Shown here in pieces: positions 1 through 6,227 of a stretch of DNA of 9,728 nt. Both the position numbers and the translations under genes were made by a program. This stretch comes from Leptofilum sp965368765 (lineage in GTDB: Bacteria > Chloroflexota > Anaerolineae > Promineifilales > Promineifilaceae): assembly GCA_965368765.1 (NCBI GenBank), contig CBDUOF010000199.1, positions 1 through 9,728 of the forward strand. The letters run 5' to 3'. The notes below the pieces were generated by a model. It had not been told where the DNA came from and did no database searches. It was given only the letters and a program-made list of their open reading frames with translations. Each line of letters begins with the position of its first letter. The stretch's first letter is position 1.

Positions 1-515
1 CGCACCGCGACAATAGCCCCTAGCAGATTGCCATTGTCACCTATGTCGGTTTCACTTGCCTCAAAGAGTTGCCATTGCATCGCACCGCCGCTCAACGTAA
101 AGGTTTTGCTGTCGCCAGTCCCTTCAAACACGATTCGCCCTCGCCCAGCCTCAAGACCATTTCTTGCGGGCATCGTCCAGCCCCACACCTGTGCCGTGGA
201 GACGTAGGAAAATATCGACGCCAAATTAAACGTTACCCGATCTTCATTGCCAGCGTAAAGCGTGAGGGCAAAAGGTGCACTCTGAGACAGTGGTTCGCCA
301 AGAGTTGAGCCTCCCAGATCCCAGGCTGTGCTGAGCGTAAAAGTGTGGATGAAGTTGAACTGGTTCAGCCGAGGTGGGCTGCTGCCGTTGGAAAAATCTT
401 CGCGCAGTGTGGTCGTGGTAGCGGTAGTTTGCGCGGCAGCAAAATATGTTGGCGGCTGAATACTCGCCAGCACACCGGTCAAAATGAGCGTTGCAACCAG
501 AATGAGTTTTTTCAT
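1..515 (-). CDS. Secreted protein of unknown function, N-terminal part (cut by the left window edge)
   Basis: An open frame starts with ATG at 515 and stays open to base 1 (171 codons plus 2 nt), so the C-terminus is outside the window. The N-terminus MKKLILVATLILTGVLASIQ is a classic Sec signal peptide: two lysines, a hydrophobic core, and a likely signal peptidase I site near YFAAA|QTT at about residue 29. There is no lipobox cysteine. The start is supported by an AGAGG Shine-Dalgarno (complement of 525-529) about 9 nt upstream. The mature part is rich in Ser, Thr, Gly and aromatic residues with alternating hydrophobic stretches (LREDFSNG, FALTLYAGNEDRVTFNL, IVFEGTGDSKTFTLSGG). This suggests an extracellular beta-sandwich, perhaps carbohydrate- or surface-binding, but I recognise no family. 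It is the last visible gene of a minus-strand series. A hairpin separates it from the lipoprotein gene, so it may be transcribed separately. Confidence 0.8.
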   Translation of the reverse strand, partial: MKKLILVATLILTGVLASIQPPTYFAAAQTTATTTTLREDFSNGSSPPRLNQFNFIHTFTLSTAWDLGGSTLGEPLSQSAPFALTLYAGNEDRVTFNLASIFSYVSTAQVWGWTMPARNGLEAGRGRIVFEGTGDSKTFTLSGGAMQWQLFEASETDIGDNGNLLGAIVAV

Positions 516-546
516 ATCAATGTGCCTCTGATGTACGCCGCTGAAA

Positions 547-576
547 GGCCTTGGCTGGAAAATTCCAACCAGGGCC
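547..576 (-). terminator. Intergenic hairpin after the lipoprotein gene; weak intrinsic terminator candidate
   Basis: Two 14-nt arms (547-560 and 563-576) flank a 2-nt centre. The inner TGGAA/TTCCA and outer GGCC/GGCC pairs are exact, with one G-T wobble and one mismatch. It begins 12 nt past the stop codon of the lipoprotein gene in the direction of transcription. It is followed by only TTT on the minus strand, so it may act as a weak or Rho-assisted terminator, or as a processing or stability hairpin between co-directional genes. Confidence 0.45.
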
Positions 577-588
577 ACCAAACGGTAC

Positions 589-2010
589 TTAGTTGTTCCC
601 CTTGAAAACAGATGGAAGATAGCTCCAGGCGGCTGGCGTGAAGTCGGGCGGCGGGTTGCTGCTGCCCAAATCAATCAGATAGGGGTCGCCTGTGCCTAAA
701 TCAAAGGGGGAATTGCAGTTACCGCTGCCCCAATCAGTGGCGAAAATGACGTAACGGCCGTCTCGCGACAAGCTCCCCCGTGGCTGCACCCAGTAGCCAC
801 AGCCGCTGCTGCGATGATGCGCCAGTCGTTCCACCGAGCCATCCAAATATTGCAAAAACAGCTCCCCTTCCAGCGCACTCCAGCCGTTGCTACCGTCGGC
901 GATGGTGGTGATGAGGCAGACTCCGGCTGGCCCCTGGCAAGAGATGTGGTCACCCAGCCAATCCAGGGTACGCAGATAGACCGGGTCTTGCACAGTGGCG
1001 TTGCCTGGCAGGGTGCGGTAGCCCAATGACAGCAGACCCGAAGGATGGTACAGCTCGAAGGTCATGAAAAATTCCGTGGTGCCATCGGCCATGATGCCCA
1101 GGTCGCCGTGCTGATGGCCGTCGTAGACGCGCCCGATAAAAGCCCCCGTGGTGATGTCGAAGCTTTCCAGGCCGGAGCAACGGTCGGTGCCGTCGCGGGT
1201 CCATTGCACCATGAGGTAGTTGCCCAGCGGCGAGACGCCCACCCAATCTGGCTCAACTTCGCCCCAGGTGGGGTCTGGGGCACAGGGTCCACCATACAGA
1301 TCGGCGGAGAGGTTGATTTGGGCGCCCAACGTACCGCTTTCGAGGTTGAGCGCAAACAGCCGCTGATCCCCGTTGCTGAGGGAGGCCATCCCCGCTAGAT
1401 AACGGCCGTTTCGGGAAATCTCATCAAAGCTCTGGTTGGAACGGATGCGTTCGTAGGGTGTGGGAAAGGTGAAAACAGTGGTCGTTTGGCCGCTGTTGAC
1501 ATTGCTGAACTGCACGCGCAGCGTCGTGTCGGCATTGTCGTCGAAGTGGATGAGGGTGTCGGCCTGGGTGGGATGCCAGCGCGGGGCGTTCCACGAGGCG
1601 GTGTTGCTAGCGTCGAGCAACACGGCCAGATTGTCGCGGCGGCGCACGGTGTACCACTCATCTTCAATGAGCAAAAGATATTGATTGTCAGCTGAGAAGG
1701 CTTGCAGCTGGGAGTAGATGTGGGTGGCAAAGCCATTGCTGCCGCTGTCAGTGAGTCGGCGCAGACTGCTGCCAAACACGGGGTCGGCAATGCTGTTGCC
1801 CACAGCGGGCGCGGTTAGCGGTGCGGGCGTGACGACGAGGTCAGGATCGGTGAGAGTAAGTGGCGATTGGAGAGTGGCAATTGGGGAAACGGCCGTGTCG
1901 GTAATGCTCAGCGCAGGCGTACCGGCCATCAATTCTGGTGCCGCACAAGCCGCCAACATTGCCAGCAATAACAAACTAAAGCCAATGGTTTTTGAGAAAG
2001 ATGTAGTCAT
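589..2010 (-). CDS. Exported lipoprotein with predicted PD40/WD40-like beta-propeller
   Basis: A 473-aa protein, counting from ATG at 2010. Residues 1-22 form a lipoprotein signal with a lipobox (hydrophobic core LLLLAMLAAC, Cys22), so the product should be lipidated and anchored on the outer face of the membrane. A Pro/Thr-rich linker of about 45 residues follows. Repeated blocks with the propeller-blade signature come next: AFSADNQYLLLIED, EISRNGRYLAGM, GVSPLGNYLMVQW, HGDLGIMADGTTEFF and SLSRDGRYVIFATDWG. The HGDLG...DG block resembles oligogalacturonate-lyase-type and TolB-type propellers, but I see no basis for naming a substrate. The C-terminus AAWSYLPSVFKGNN matches the YLPLV-type endings I associate with Chloroflexota exported proteins. 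The frame extends 16 codons upstream to a GTG at 2058, but those codons lie inside a palindrome and precede the signal peptide, so I reject them. The Shine-Dalgarno at 2010 is weak. Three copies of ACGGCCGT lie inside (754, 1402, 1889). Confidence 0.8.
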   Translation of the reverse strand: MTTSFSKTIGFSLLLLAMLAACAAPELMAGTPALSITDTAVSPIATLQSPLTLTDPDLVVTPAPLTAPAVGNSIADPVFGSSLRRLTDSGSNGFATHIYSQLQAFSADNQYLLLIEDEWYTVRRRDNLAVLLDASNTASWNAPRWHPTQADTLIHFDDNADTTLRVQFSNVNSGQTTTVFTFPTPYERIRSNQSFDEISRNGRYLAGMASLSNGDQRLFALNLESGTLGAQINLSADLYGGPCAPDPTWGEVEPDWVGVSPLGNYLMVQWTRDGTDRCSGLESFDITTGAFIGRVYDGHQHGDLGIMADGTTEFFMTFELYHPSGLLSLGYRTLPGNATVQDPVYLRTLDWLGDHISCQGPAGVCLITTIADGSNGWSALEGELFLQYLDGSVERLAHHRSSGCGYWVQPRGSLSRDGRYVIFATDWGSGNCNSPFDLGTGDPYLIDLGSSNPPPDFTPAAWSYLPSVFKGNN

Positions 2011-2029
2011 GATGTATATCCATTTTTTG

Positions 2030-2058
2030 GTGGAGGCGTTGCAATGCAACGCCTCCAC
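2030..2058. repeat. 29-bp perfect inverted repeat (REP-like intergenic palindrome)
   Basis: Arms GTGGAGGCGTTGCA (2030-2043) and TGCAACGCCTCCAC (2045-2058) are exact reverse complements around a single A (2044). The element lies between the stop codon of the SnoaL-like gene (2060-2062) and the start of the lipoprotein gene (2010), and fills most of that gap. In the minus-strand transcript it would form a 14-bp stem ending 19 nt before the ATG. It is followed by CAAAAAA rather than a T run, so it is not a typical intrinsic terminator on that strand. The layout (CGTTGCA/TGCAACG core with purine-rich GAGG/CCTC ends) resembles dispersed palindromes found between cyanobacterial genes. I infer a REP- or MITE-like repeat or an mRNA processing hairpin. 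Confidence 0.75.
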
Positions 2059-2059
2059 G

Positions 2060-2467
2060 CTACAAAGCTAAACCTAGCTGACGCAGCAGCGTTTCAGCAT
2101 CGTAATCCAGTTCGATATGGGCAATTTGGTCGCTGTAGAAACGGCAGGTGAGGCGTAACGACAAAGTAATGTAACGACCCGTACAGGGCAGTCCCCAAAA
2201 TAACTCAATTTGGCGACCAGACAGGGTGAGGCAGGCGCTGGCGGTATCCTCATTAGCGCAAAGCGTGAGCGGCTCCACCACCTGATCGGCAAAAGCGGTG
2301 TGGAAAAGGGAGTGCAAAACGGCCGTTACCGCCGCGCGCCCCGTAATGGTCGTCGCCTGGGCAACATCTTGCAGGATGACGCTGTGGGTGAGGGAAACGG
2401 CCGTTACATCCCGGATGAGTTGCAGCACCGTTTGCCGATTGTGGGAGGCTTGTTGTTCTACATCCAT
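2060..2467 (-). CDS. SnoaL-like / NTF2-fold (ester cyclase-type) small protein
   Basis: A 135-aa soluble protein, the usual length for one SnoaL-like domain. The N-terminal half carries a helix pattern followed by ...TITGRAAVTAVLHSLFHTAFAD, the position of the family's 'G.eAv..fl......fpD' block. The C-terminal half has the family's typical ending: GLPCTGRYITLSLRLTCRF, then DQIAHIELDYDAETLLRQLG. SnoaL-like domains form an open cone that binds small hydrophobic ligands. Members range from polyketide cyclases to uncharacterised binding proteins, and the sequence does not show the substrate. I chose ATG at 2467; GTG at 2473 is equally possible because neither has a clear Shine-Dalgarno. It lies 151 bp downstream of the SARP-type regulator on the same strand, and its stop codon sits 1 bp from a palindrome. 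Two ACGGCCGT copies (2319, 2397) encode Thr-Ala-Val. Confidence 0.75.
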   Translation of the reverse strand: MDVEQQASHNRQTVLQLIRDVTAVSLTHSVILQDVAQATTITGRAAVTAVLHSLFHTAFADQVVEPLTLCANEDTASACLTLSGRQIELFWGLPCTGRYITLSLRLTCRFYSDQIAHIELDYDAETLLRQLGLAL

Positions 2468-2487
2468 GGCCACAGGATAGCGGCAGA

Positions 2488-2516
2488 TGTTTCCAAACCT
2501 GTTTCCAAAGATTATC
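2488..2516 (-). promoter_or_regulatory. Tandem 10-bp direct repeat with a nearby -10-like hexamer upstream of the SnoaL-like gene
   Basis: TGTTTCCAAA occurs exactly at 2488-2497 and again at 2500-2509, a 12-bp period. A GATAAT hexamer on the minus strand (complement of 2511-2516) lies just upstream of the repeats and about 45 nt before the chosen start codon. No convincing -35 is visible. The arrangement could be a promoter with an operator downstream of the -10 or a chance duplication; support is weak. Confidence 0.25.
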
Positions 2517-2618
2517 GCCTGCCAGGCAATTAGTTACTGCAGACGTCCCTACGCTATCATTTGCTTGCAGGCTCCGGTTCGGAAAGCTGAAGCCTGTTAA
2601 GCGATTACGGGTGACCGA

Positions 2619-5600
2619 TCACTGGTCTGGCCAAGGGAGGATTTGTTGGGTCGCAACGGCCGTTTCCACCCGCACGTTCAATGGATATGCCAAAAACTGA
2701 GCCAAAATCGCTGGGTCGGTGATTTGCTGGGCAAACTGGTGCAGGCAAGCGTGGGCTTGTTGAGCCGCTTCGTGCGCCGCCGTCATTTGTCCTGTCGCCG
2801 CCAACGCTTCGGCCCGGCAAAGCAGCACATCCGGCTGCTCCCACACGTAAAACTCCCCCTGGAACGCATCTAGCTGAGCCACCGCTTCGGCCGTTTGGCC
2901 AAGTGCGACAGCGACGTCTCCCTGGGCCAAGGCGAGCCGCGCCAGCCACGCCAAATCGCTCACCTGATTTTGCCGCTCCCCCGACGCCAGCCGCAGCTGC
3001 TGGGCCTGGCGCAACTTTTCTTCCGCTGCCGCCAATTCCCCCCGCCGCAAGTAGATGCGCCCGGCCAGCTGCGCCACCCAGCCCGCCACCCAGTTGTCGC
3101 CAAAGGCAATGGCTTCGCCGTATGCATCTTCAAACGTCGTCAAAGCAGCTGACCACGCTTTGCCAATTCCATGCGCGGCTCCCATGTAGAGCAACGGCCG
3201 TATCGCCCGCCCCGTAAAGCCAATTTCTCCATACAACAGCCTGGACCTGGTTGCCAGCGCCGCCATTTGCTCCGGGGCGTGATAAAAGGCCCAGGCCGCT
3301 GCCAGGCCAAAAAGCGCCTGTGCCTCGCCCAGCTTATCCCCCTGCGTTTGACTGATCTCCAGGCCACGCTCTAAATGTTGCAGAGCAACGGCCGTTTCCC
3401 CCAAATTCAGCGCCGTCCAGGCCAACCCCGTTAGGCAGCTTACCTCCCCCGCACCATCGTTGGTTTGCTGGTACAACGCCAGAGCTTGCTCGTACAGGCA
3501 ACGGCCGTCTCTGTTGCGGCTTAGCGTAATCGAAGCCATGGCTGCCGTCGTCAGGCATTCCGCCGCCCGTGAAAGCTCATTGAGCTGCATAAATTGTCGG
3601 TGCGCCCCCTTTACTACGGGAATCATCTCGTCATACGGCAGCGAAAATTGGGCGGTGATCAGTTGGAGTTGCGCCGCTCGCAAGGGCGACGGGTGGCGTG
3701 CCAGCAGCGCCTGTGCCTGCTGCAGCACTGCCTCGCACTCTTCGGCCGATTTGCCCAGCACCAGGCCATATGAAAGCCACCAAAGCAGCGCCTCATAGAG
3801 GGCTGGATCTGCCCGGTCCGGGTCAAACTTGGGCATCCACTGGAACTGTTCGTAGGCGGACCGCATCTGGTCCAACGCCTGGAGCGCGTTTCGGTAGGCA
3901 AACAGCTGACGATCCTGTGCTGCAGCCAGCGCCGCCCACTCAAAAACCAAATCAAACGCCTCACCTTGCTGGGCATGGTACAGAATGCGCCCGGCTGCTT
4001 CTTGCTGCTGCGAAATCGGCTGCCGCTGGGCAAGGCGTGCCAACCAAACGGCCGTTCGCCGATGCAGTCGCTGTTGACGCACGGCAGACAACGTGGCCGC
4101 CACTGCCTCACGCACCAAATCGTGCTGAAAGTGGTACGTTGTGGGAGAAACGGCCACTTTGTTCTGGCTCAGCATAGGCGTCTCCACCGACACCATGCCC
4201 CAACGCAAGGCCCACTCCAGGGCCTGCTCAGTTTCTGCCTCGCTGCGGGCGCTAATTTGCTGCAGTTGGGGCAGTGACCCACCGCTACCCAACACCGCCA
4301 GCGCCTCCAACACCTGCCGTCCGCCCGGCGACAGTCGCCGCAAGCGGCGCTGCATTAGGTCCTGCACGGTTGCCGGGACGGGCAGCTCGGTGGGGATGCG
4401 GTCAGACGCTGCCAGCTCTTGCAAAACGGCCGTTACAAACAGTCCATTCCCTCCCGTCGCCTCTGCCAGCATGGCCACGACGTGGGGACGGTAACCCGGT
4501 GCCAACTGCGGCCAAAGATGGGCGGTTAACTGCGCAATATTGTCTCGCGTCAAGGGGGCCAGGGTAATGGGCGTGATGCCCCGCTGAGCCAATTCATCCA
4601 GTAGTAAAGCCAGGGACGGCCGTTCTGCCACTTCCTCCGTGCGGTACGCCCCCACCAGCAGCCAGGGAAAGCGGTGCAGACGCTGTCCAACGTGGTGCAG
4701 CAGGCGCAGGCTGGTCTCATCAGCCCACTGCAAGTCGTCTAAAAAGATCAGGTGGGGGGTGGGCTGACCCGATTGCGTTTGAGTAAGAAAGTCGACAACG
4801 GCAGTAAACAGCCGTTCGGGTTCATTGACGACATTGGCAGGTGAACCGGCCGTATGCGGTAGGCGACGCGCCAGAGCCGGCAGCAGGCGGCTCAGGTAGG
4901 CCTGCGTTGTGGGCGGCAGCCGCAGTAAGGCGGCATCGTCCAGCTGCTGCAGATGGGCTTCCAGAATTTCCAGCCAAGGTTGGTAGGGTATGGAGCGTGT
5001 CAATTCATAACAATGGCCCACCCTCACCTGCGACTTCTCAAGCCGCTGGCAAAACTGCCCCATCAATCGGGACTTTCCGCCGCCGGCCGGAGCCGTGATC
5101 AACACCAGCTGGCCACCAGCGCTGGCAACAACTTGATGCCAGGCAGCCCGTAATTGGCGCGTTTCTGCCGAGCGACCGACAAAACCGGCCGTACCCATTT
5201 GAATTTGTACCGGTGCAGCCAGCGCCCCGGCATCTGCAGGGCGACCGAGTTGCCCAGCCTCAATTTGGACCTTTAGCTGCTGCAATGCCGGTGTTGGCGC
5301 GACAGCCAGCTCAGATTGCAGCAGCGTTTGGCAGTGGGCATATTGGCGCAAGGCAGATTCCCGCTGCCCCAGCTGAGCGTACAGCCAGATAAGCTGGGAT
5401 TGCCCTTCTTCTAGCAGCGGTGTGTGCTGCACCAACCGCTGGGCATGGGGCAATGCGGCCTCATACTGCCCGTCCGCACTGAGCAGCCGAACAAGTCGCA
5501 TCAGACCACGTTCCAGTAAATGGCGCAGGCGGGCCTGCTGAGCCAGCAGCCACAGCTCAAATGAAGGCGCATCTTCCAACGTTAGCCCGGCCAAAAAATC

Positions 5601-5978
5601 GGCGCGGTAAAGGGAAACGGCCGTTTGCAGTTGGGCCACCGTTTGTTGGGCCAACGCCCCCTCCAGCGTGCTTAAAAACAGGGCAACATCCACCCCCATC
5701 TGGGTCAAATCAAGCTCCACCATCTCGCCATCTGTAAGCAAAACCGTTGGACCAAGCTGCTGCCGAATCCGGCTTAGCAAGACGGCCAGGGCGCGTTTGG
5801 GCGCGTTGGCTTCCTGGCAAAACAATGACATGAGTGAGCGACGCGTCTGTGCTTGTCCGGTCGTGGCCAGATAGGCCAGCAGGGCGCGGCTTTTGCGGCG
5901 CAGCGGGGGCGCAGCGCCAGCGACTGTCAAGGTAAATGGACCGAGCAATTGGAGCTGGATGGGTTCGCGTTGGCTCAT
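2619..5978 (-). CDS. Large SARP/AfsR-like transcriptional regulator: winged HTH, BTAD, AAA ATPase, TPR
   Basis: A protein of 1,119 aa from ATG at 5978 (a TTG three codons upstream is possible). Positions below count from that TTG. Residues 10-80 are an OmpR/SARP-type winged helix (LLGPFTLTVAG...RRKSRALLAYLA...LSRIRQQLG). Residues 98-245 form the bacterial transcriptional activator domain (BTAD; FLAGLTLEDAPSFELWLLAQ and helical repeats). GFVGR at 269-273 opens an AAA_16/STAND-type ATPase with Walker A APAGGGKS (300-307, the Ala-first form also seen in MalT) and Walker B LIFLDDLQWAD (414-424), followed by LLVGAYRTEE (444-453). Residues from about 660 to 1100 are Ala/Leu/Gln-rich helical repeats of TPR type. 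Such proteins are cytoplasmic DNA-binding activators thought to couple nucleotide- and ligand-dependent oligomerisation to transcription. Its divergent neighbour, the WS/DGAT gene, is the natural candidate target; this is inference. It holds eight ACGGCCGT copies. Confidence 0.88.
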   Translation of the reverse strand: MSQREPIQLQLLGPFTLTVAGAAPPLRRKSRALLAYLATTGQAQTRRSLMSLFCQEANAPKRALAVLLSRIRQQLGPTVLLTDGEMVELDLTQMGVDVALFLSTLEGALAQQTVAQLQTAVSLYRADFLAGLTLEDAPSFELWLLAQQARLRHLLERGLMRLVRLLSADGQYEAALPHAQRLVQHTPLLEEGQSQLIWLYAQLGQRESALRQYAHCQTLLQSELAVAPTPALQQLKVQIEAGQLGRPADAGALAAPVQIQMGTAGFVGRSAETRQLRAAWHQVVASAGGQLVLITAPAGGGKSRLMGQFCQRLEKSQVRVGHCYELTRSIPYQPWLEILEAHLQQLDDAALLRLPPTTQAYLSRLLPALARRLPHTAGSPANVVNEPERLFTAVVDFLTQTQSGQPTPHLIFLDDLQWADETSLRLLHHVGQRLHRFPWLLVGAYRTEEVAERPSLALLLDELAQRGITPITLAPLTRDNIAQLTAHLWPQLAPGYRPHVVAMLAEATGGNGLFVTAVLQELAASDRIPTELPVPATVQDLMQRRLRRLSPGGRQVLEALAVLGSGGSLPQLQQISARSEAETEQALEWALRWGMVSVETPMLSQNKVAVSPTTYHFQHDLVREAVAATLSAVRQQRLHRRTAVWLARLAQRQPISQQQEAAGRILYHAQQGEAFDLVFEWAALAAAQDRQLFAYRNALQALDQMRSAYEQFQWMPKFDPDRADPALYEALLWWLSYGLVLGKSAEECEAVLQQAQALLARHPSPLRAAQLQLITAQFSLPYDEMIPVVKGAHRQFMQLNELSRAAECLTTAAMASITLSRNRDGRCLYEQALALYQQTNDGAGEVSCLTGLAWTALNLGETAVALQHLERGLEISQTQGDKLGEAQALFGLAAAWAFYHAPEQMAALATRSRLLYGEIGFTGRAIRPLLYMGAAHGIGKAWSAALTTFEDAYGEAIAFGDNWVAGWVAQLAGRIYLRRGELAAAEEKLRQAQQLRLASGERQNQVSDLAWLARLALAQGDVAVALGQTAEAVAQLDAFQGEFYVWEQPDVLLCRAEALAATGQMTAAHEAAQQAHACLHQFAQQITDPAILAQFLAYPLNVRVETAVATQQILPWPDQ

Positions 5979-5986
5979 GGCTGGCA

Positions 5987-6016
5987 ATTTTACCGGGGCG
6001 ACGCCGCCGGCGGCAA
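5987..6016 (-). promoter_or_regulatory. Putative promoter of the SARP-like gene, possibly leaderless
   Basis: On the minus strand TTGCCG (complement of 6011-6016) is followed after 18 bp by TAAAAT (complement of 5987-5992), which matches the -10 consensus at five of six positions. The -10 ends only 8 nt before the ATG at 5978, so transcription would start at or within a few bases of the start codon. No Shine-Dalgarno is visible upstream of either candidate start, which fits a leaderless mRNA. The perfect 12-bp palindrome GCCGCCGGCGGC (6003-6014) overlaps the -35 and spacer and could be an operator. Confidence 0.35.
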
Positions 6017-6067
6017 TAATTCATTTAACAAGTGGCTTGTTTTGCCCCATGGCCGCGACAGCGGGCA

Positions 6068-6088
6068 CATTTTTCTGCCAGAAAAATG
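6068..6088. promoter_or_regulatory. 21-bp perfect inverted repeat in the divergent intergenic region (candidate operator)
   Basis: Arms CATTTTTCTG (6068-6077) and CAGAAAAATG (6079-6088) are exact reverse complements around one C. It sits near the middle of the 249-bp region between the divergent SARP-like and WS/DGAT genes. No gene abuts it on either side, so a binding site is more likely than a terminator. Which protein binds is unknown. Confidence 0.5.
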
Positions 6089-6155
6089 GTCAGCGCCCTC
6101 TGGCTGGGATATACTGTGAGCCATTAACAGACGTTATTCAGTGGACAACTTTGCC

Positions 6156-6164
6156 TGCTATAAC
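6156..6164 (+). promoter_or_regulatory. Putative extended -10 promoter of the WS/DGAT gene
   Basis: TGC followed by TATAAC forms an extended -10 element (TGnTATAAt with one mismatch). There is no good -35 at 16-18 bp, as is usual for extended -10 promoters. The predicted start near 6171 would give a leader of about 57 nt. A second TATACT hexamer lies at 6110-6115 without a convincing -35. Confidence 0.35.
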
Positions 6165-6214
6165 CAGTCACACATTTGGCTCACAATGGCGTGGGATTGC
6201 TGCTAAACATTTAC

Positions 6215-6227
6215 AGGAGACGGCCGT
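6215..6227 (+). promoter_or_regulatory. Shine-Dalgarno of the WS/DGAT gene, with the iterated palindrome as its spacer
   Basis: AGGAG (6215-6219) is a strong Shine-Dalgarno. The 8 nt between it and the ATG at 6228 are exactly ACGGCCGT (6220-6227), the octamer repeated throughout the window. This fixes the start codon and is the only exact copy of the octamer outside coding sequence. Confidence 0.8.

Noticed and set aside
1045..1398. Several 60-150 codon open frames on the opposite strand of the lipoprotein, SARP-like, WS/DGAT and sigma genes
   Set aside because: They overlap well-supported genes, lack ribosome sites and family motifs, and arise from the high-GC codon pattern of the real genes.
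2011..2058. A 16-codon N-terminal extension of the lipoprotein gene from GTG at 2058 (MEALHCNAST...)
   Set aside because: The extra codons are the palindrome itself read as protein and would place non-signal sequence before a clean lipoprotein signal peptide. ATG at 2010 is the better start.
2560..2618. Intrinsic terminator after the SARP-like gene (CAGGCT...AGCCTG)
   Set aside because: Only 6-bp outer arms with a long loop and no T run on the minus strand; not convincing.
5072..5095. Defective Walker A in the SARP-like protein (first Gly replaced by Ala)
   Set aside because: APAGxGK(S/T) is a normal form in MalT-type STAND ATPases, and Walker B is intact, so no loss of function is implied.
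5979..5987. TTG at 5987 as start of the SARP-like gene
   Set aside because: It adds only three residues, has no Shine-Dalgarno, and overlaps the putative -10; ATG at 5978 is preferred, though not proven.
6003..6014. GCCGCCGGCGGC palindrome as part of the iterated repeat family
   Set aside because: It shares only the GC-rich character, not the ACGGCCGT core, and is single-copy here.
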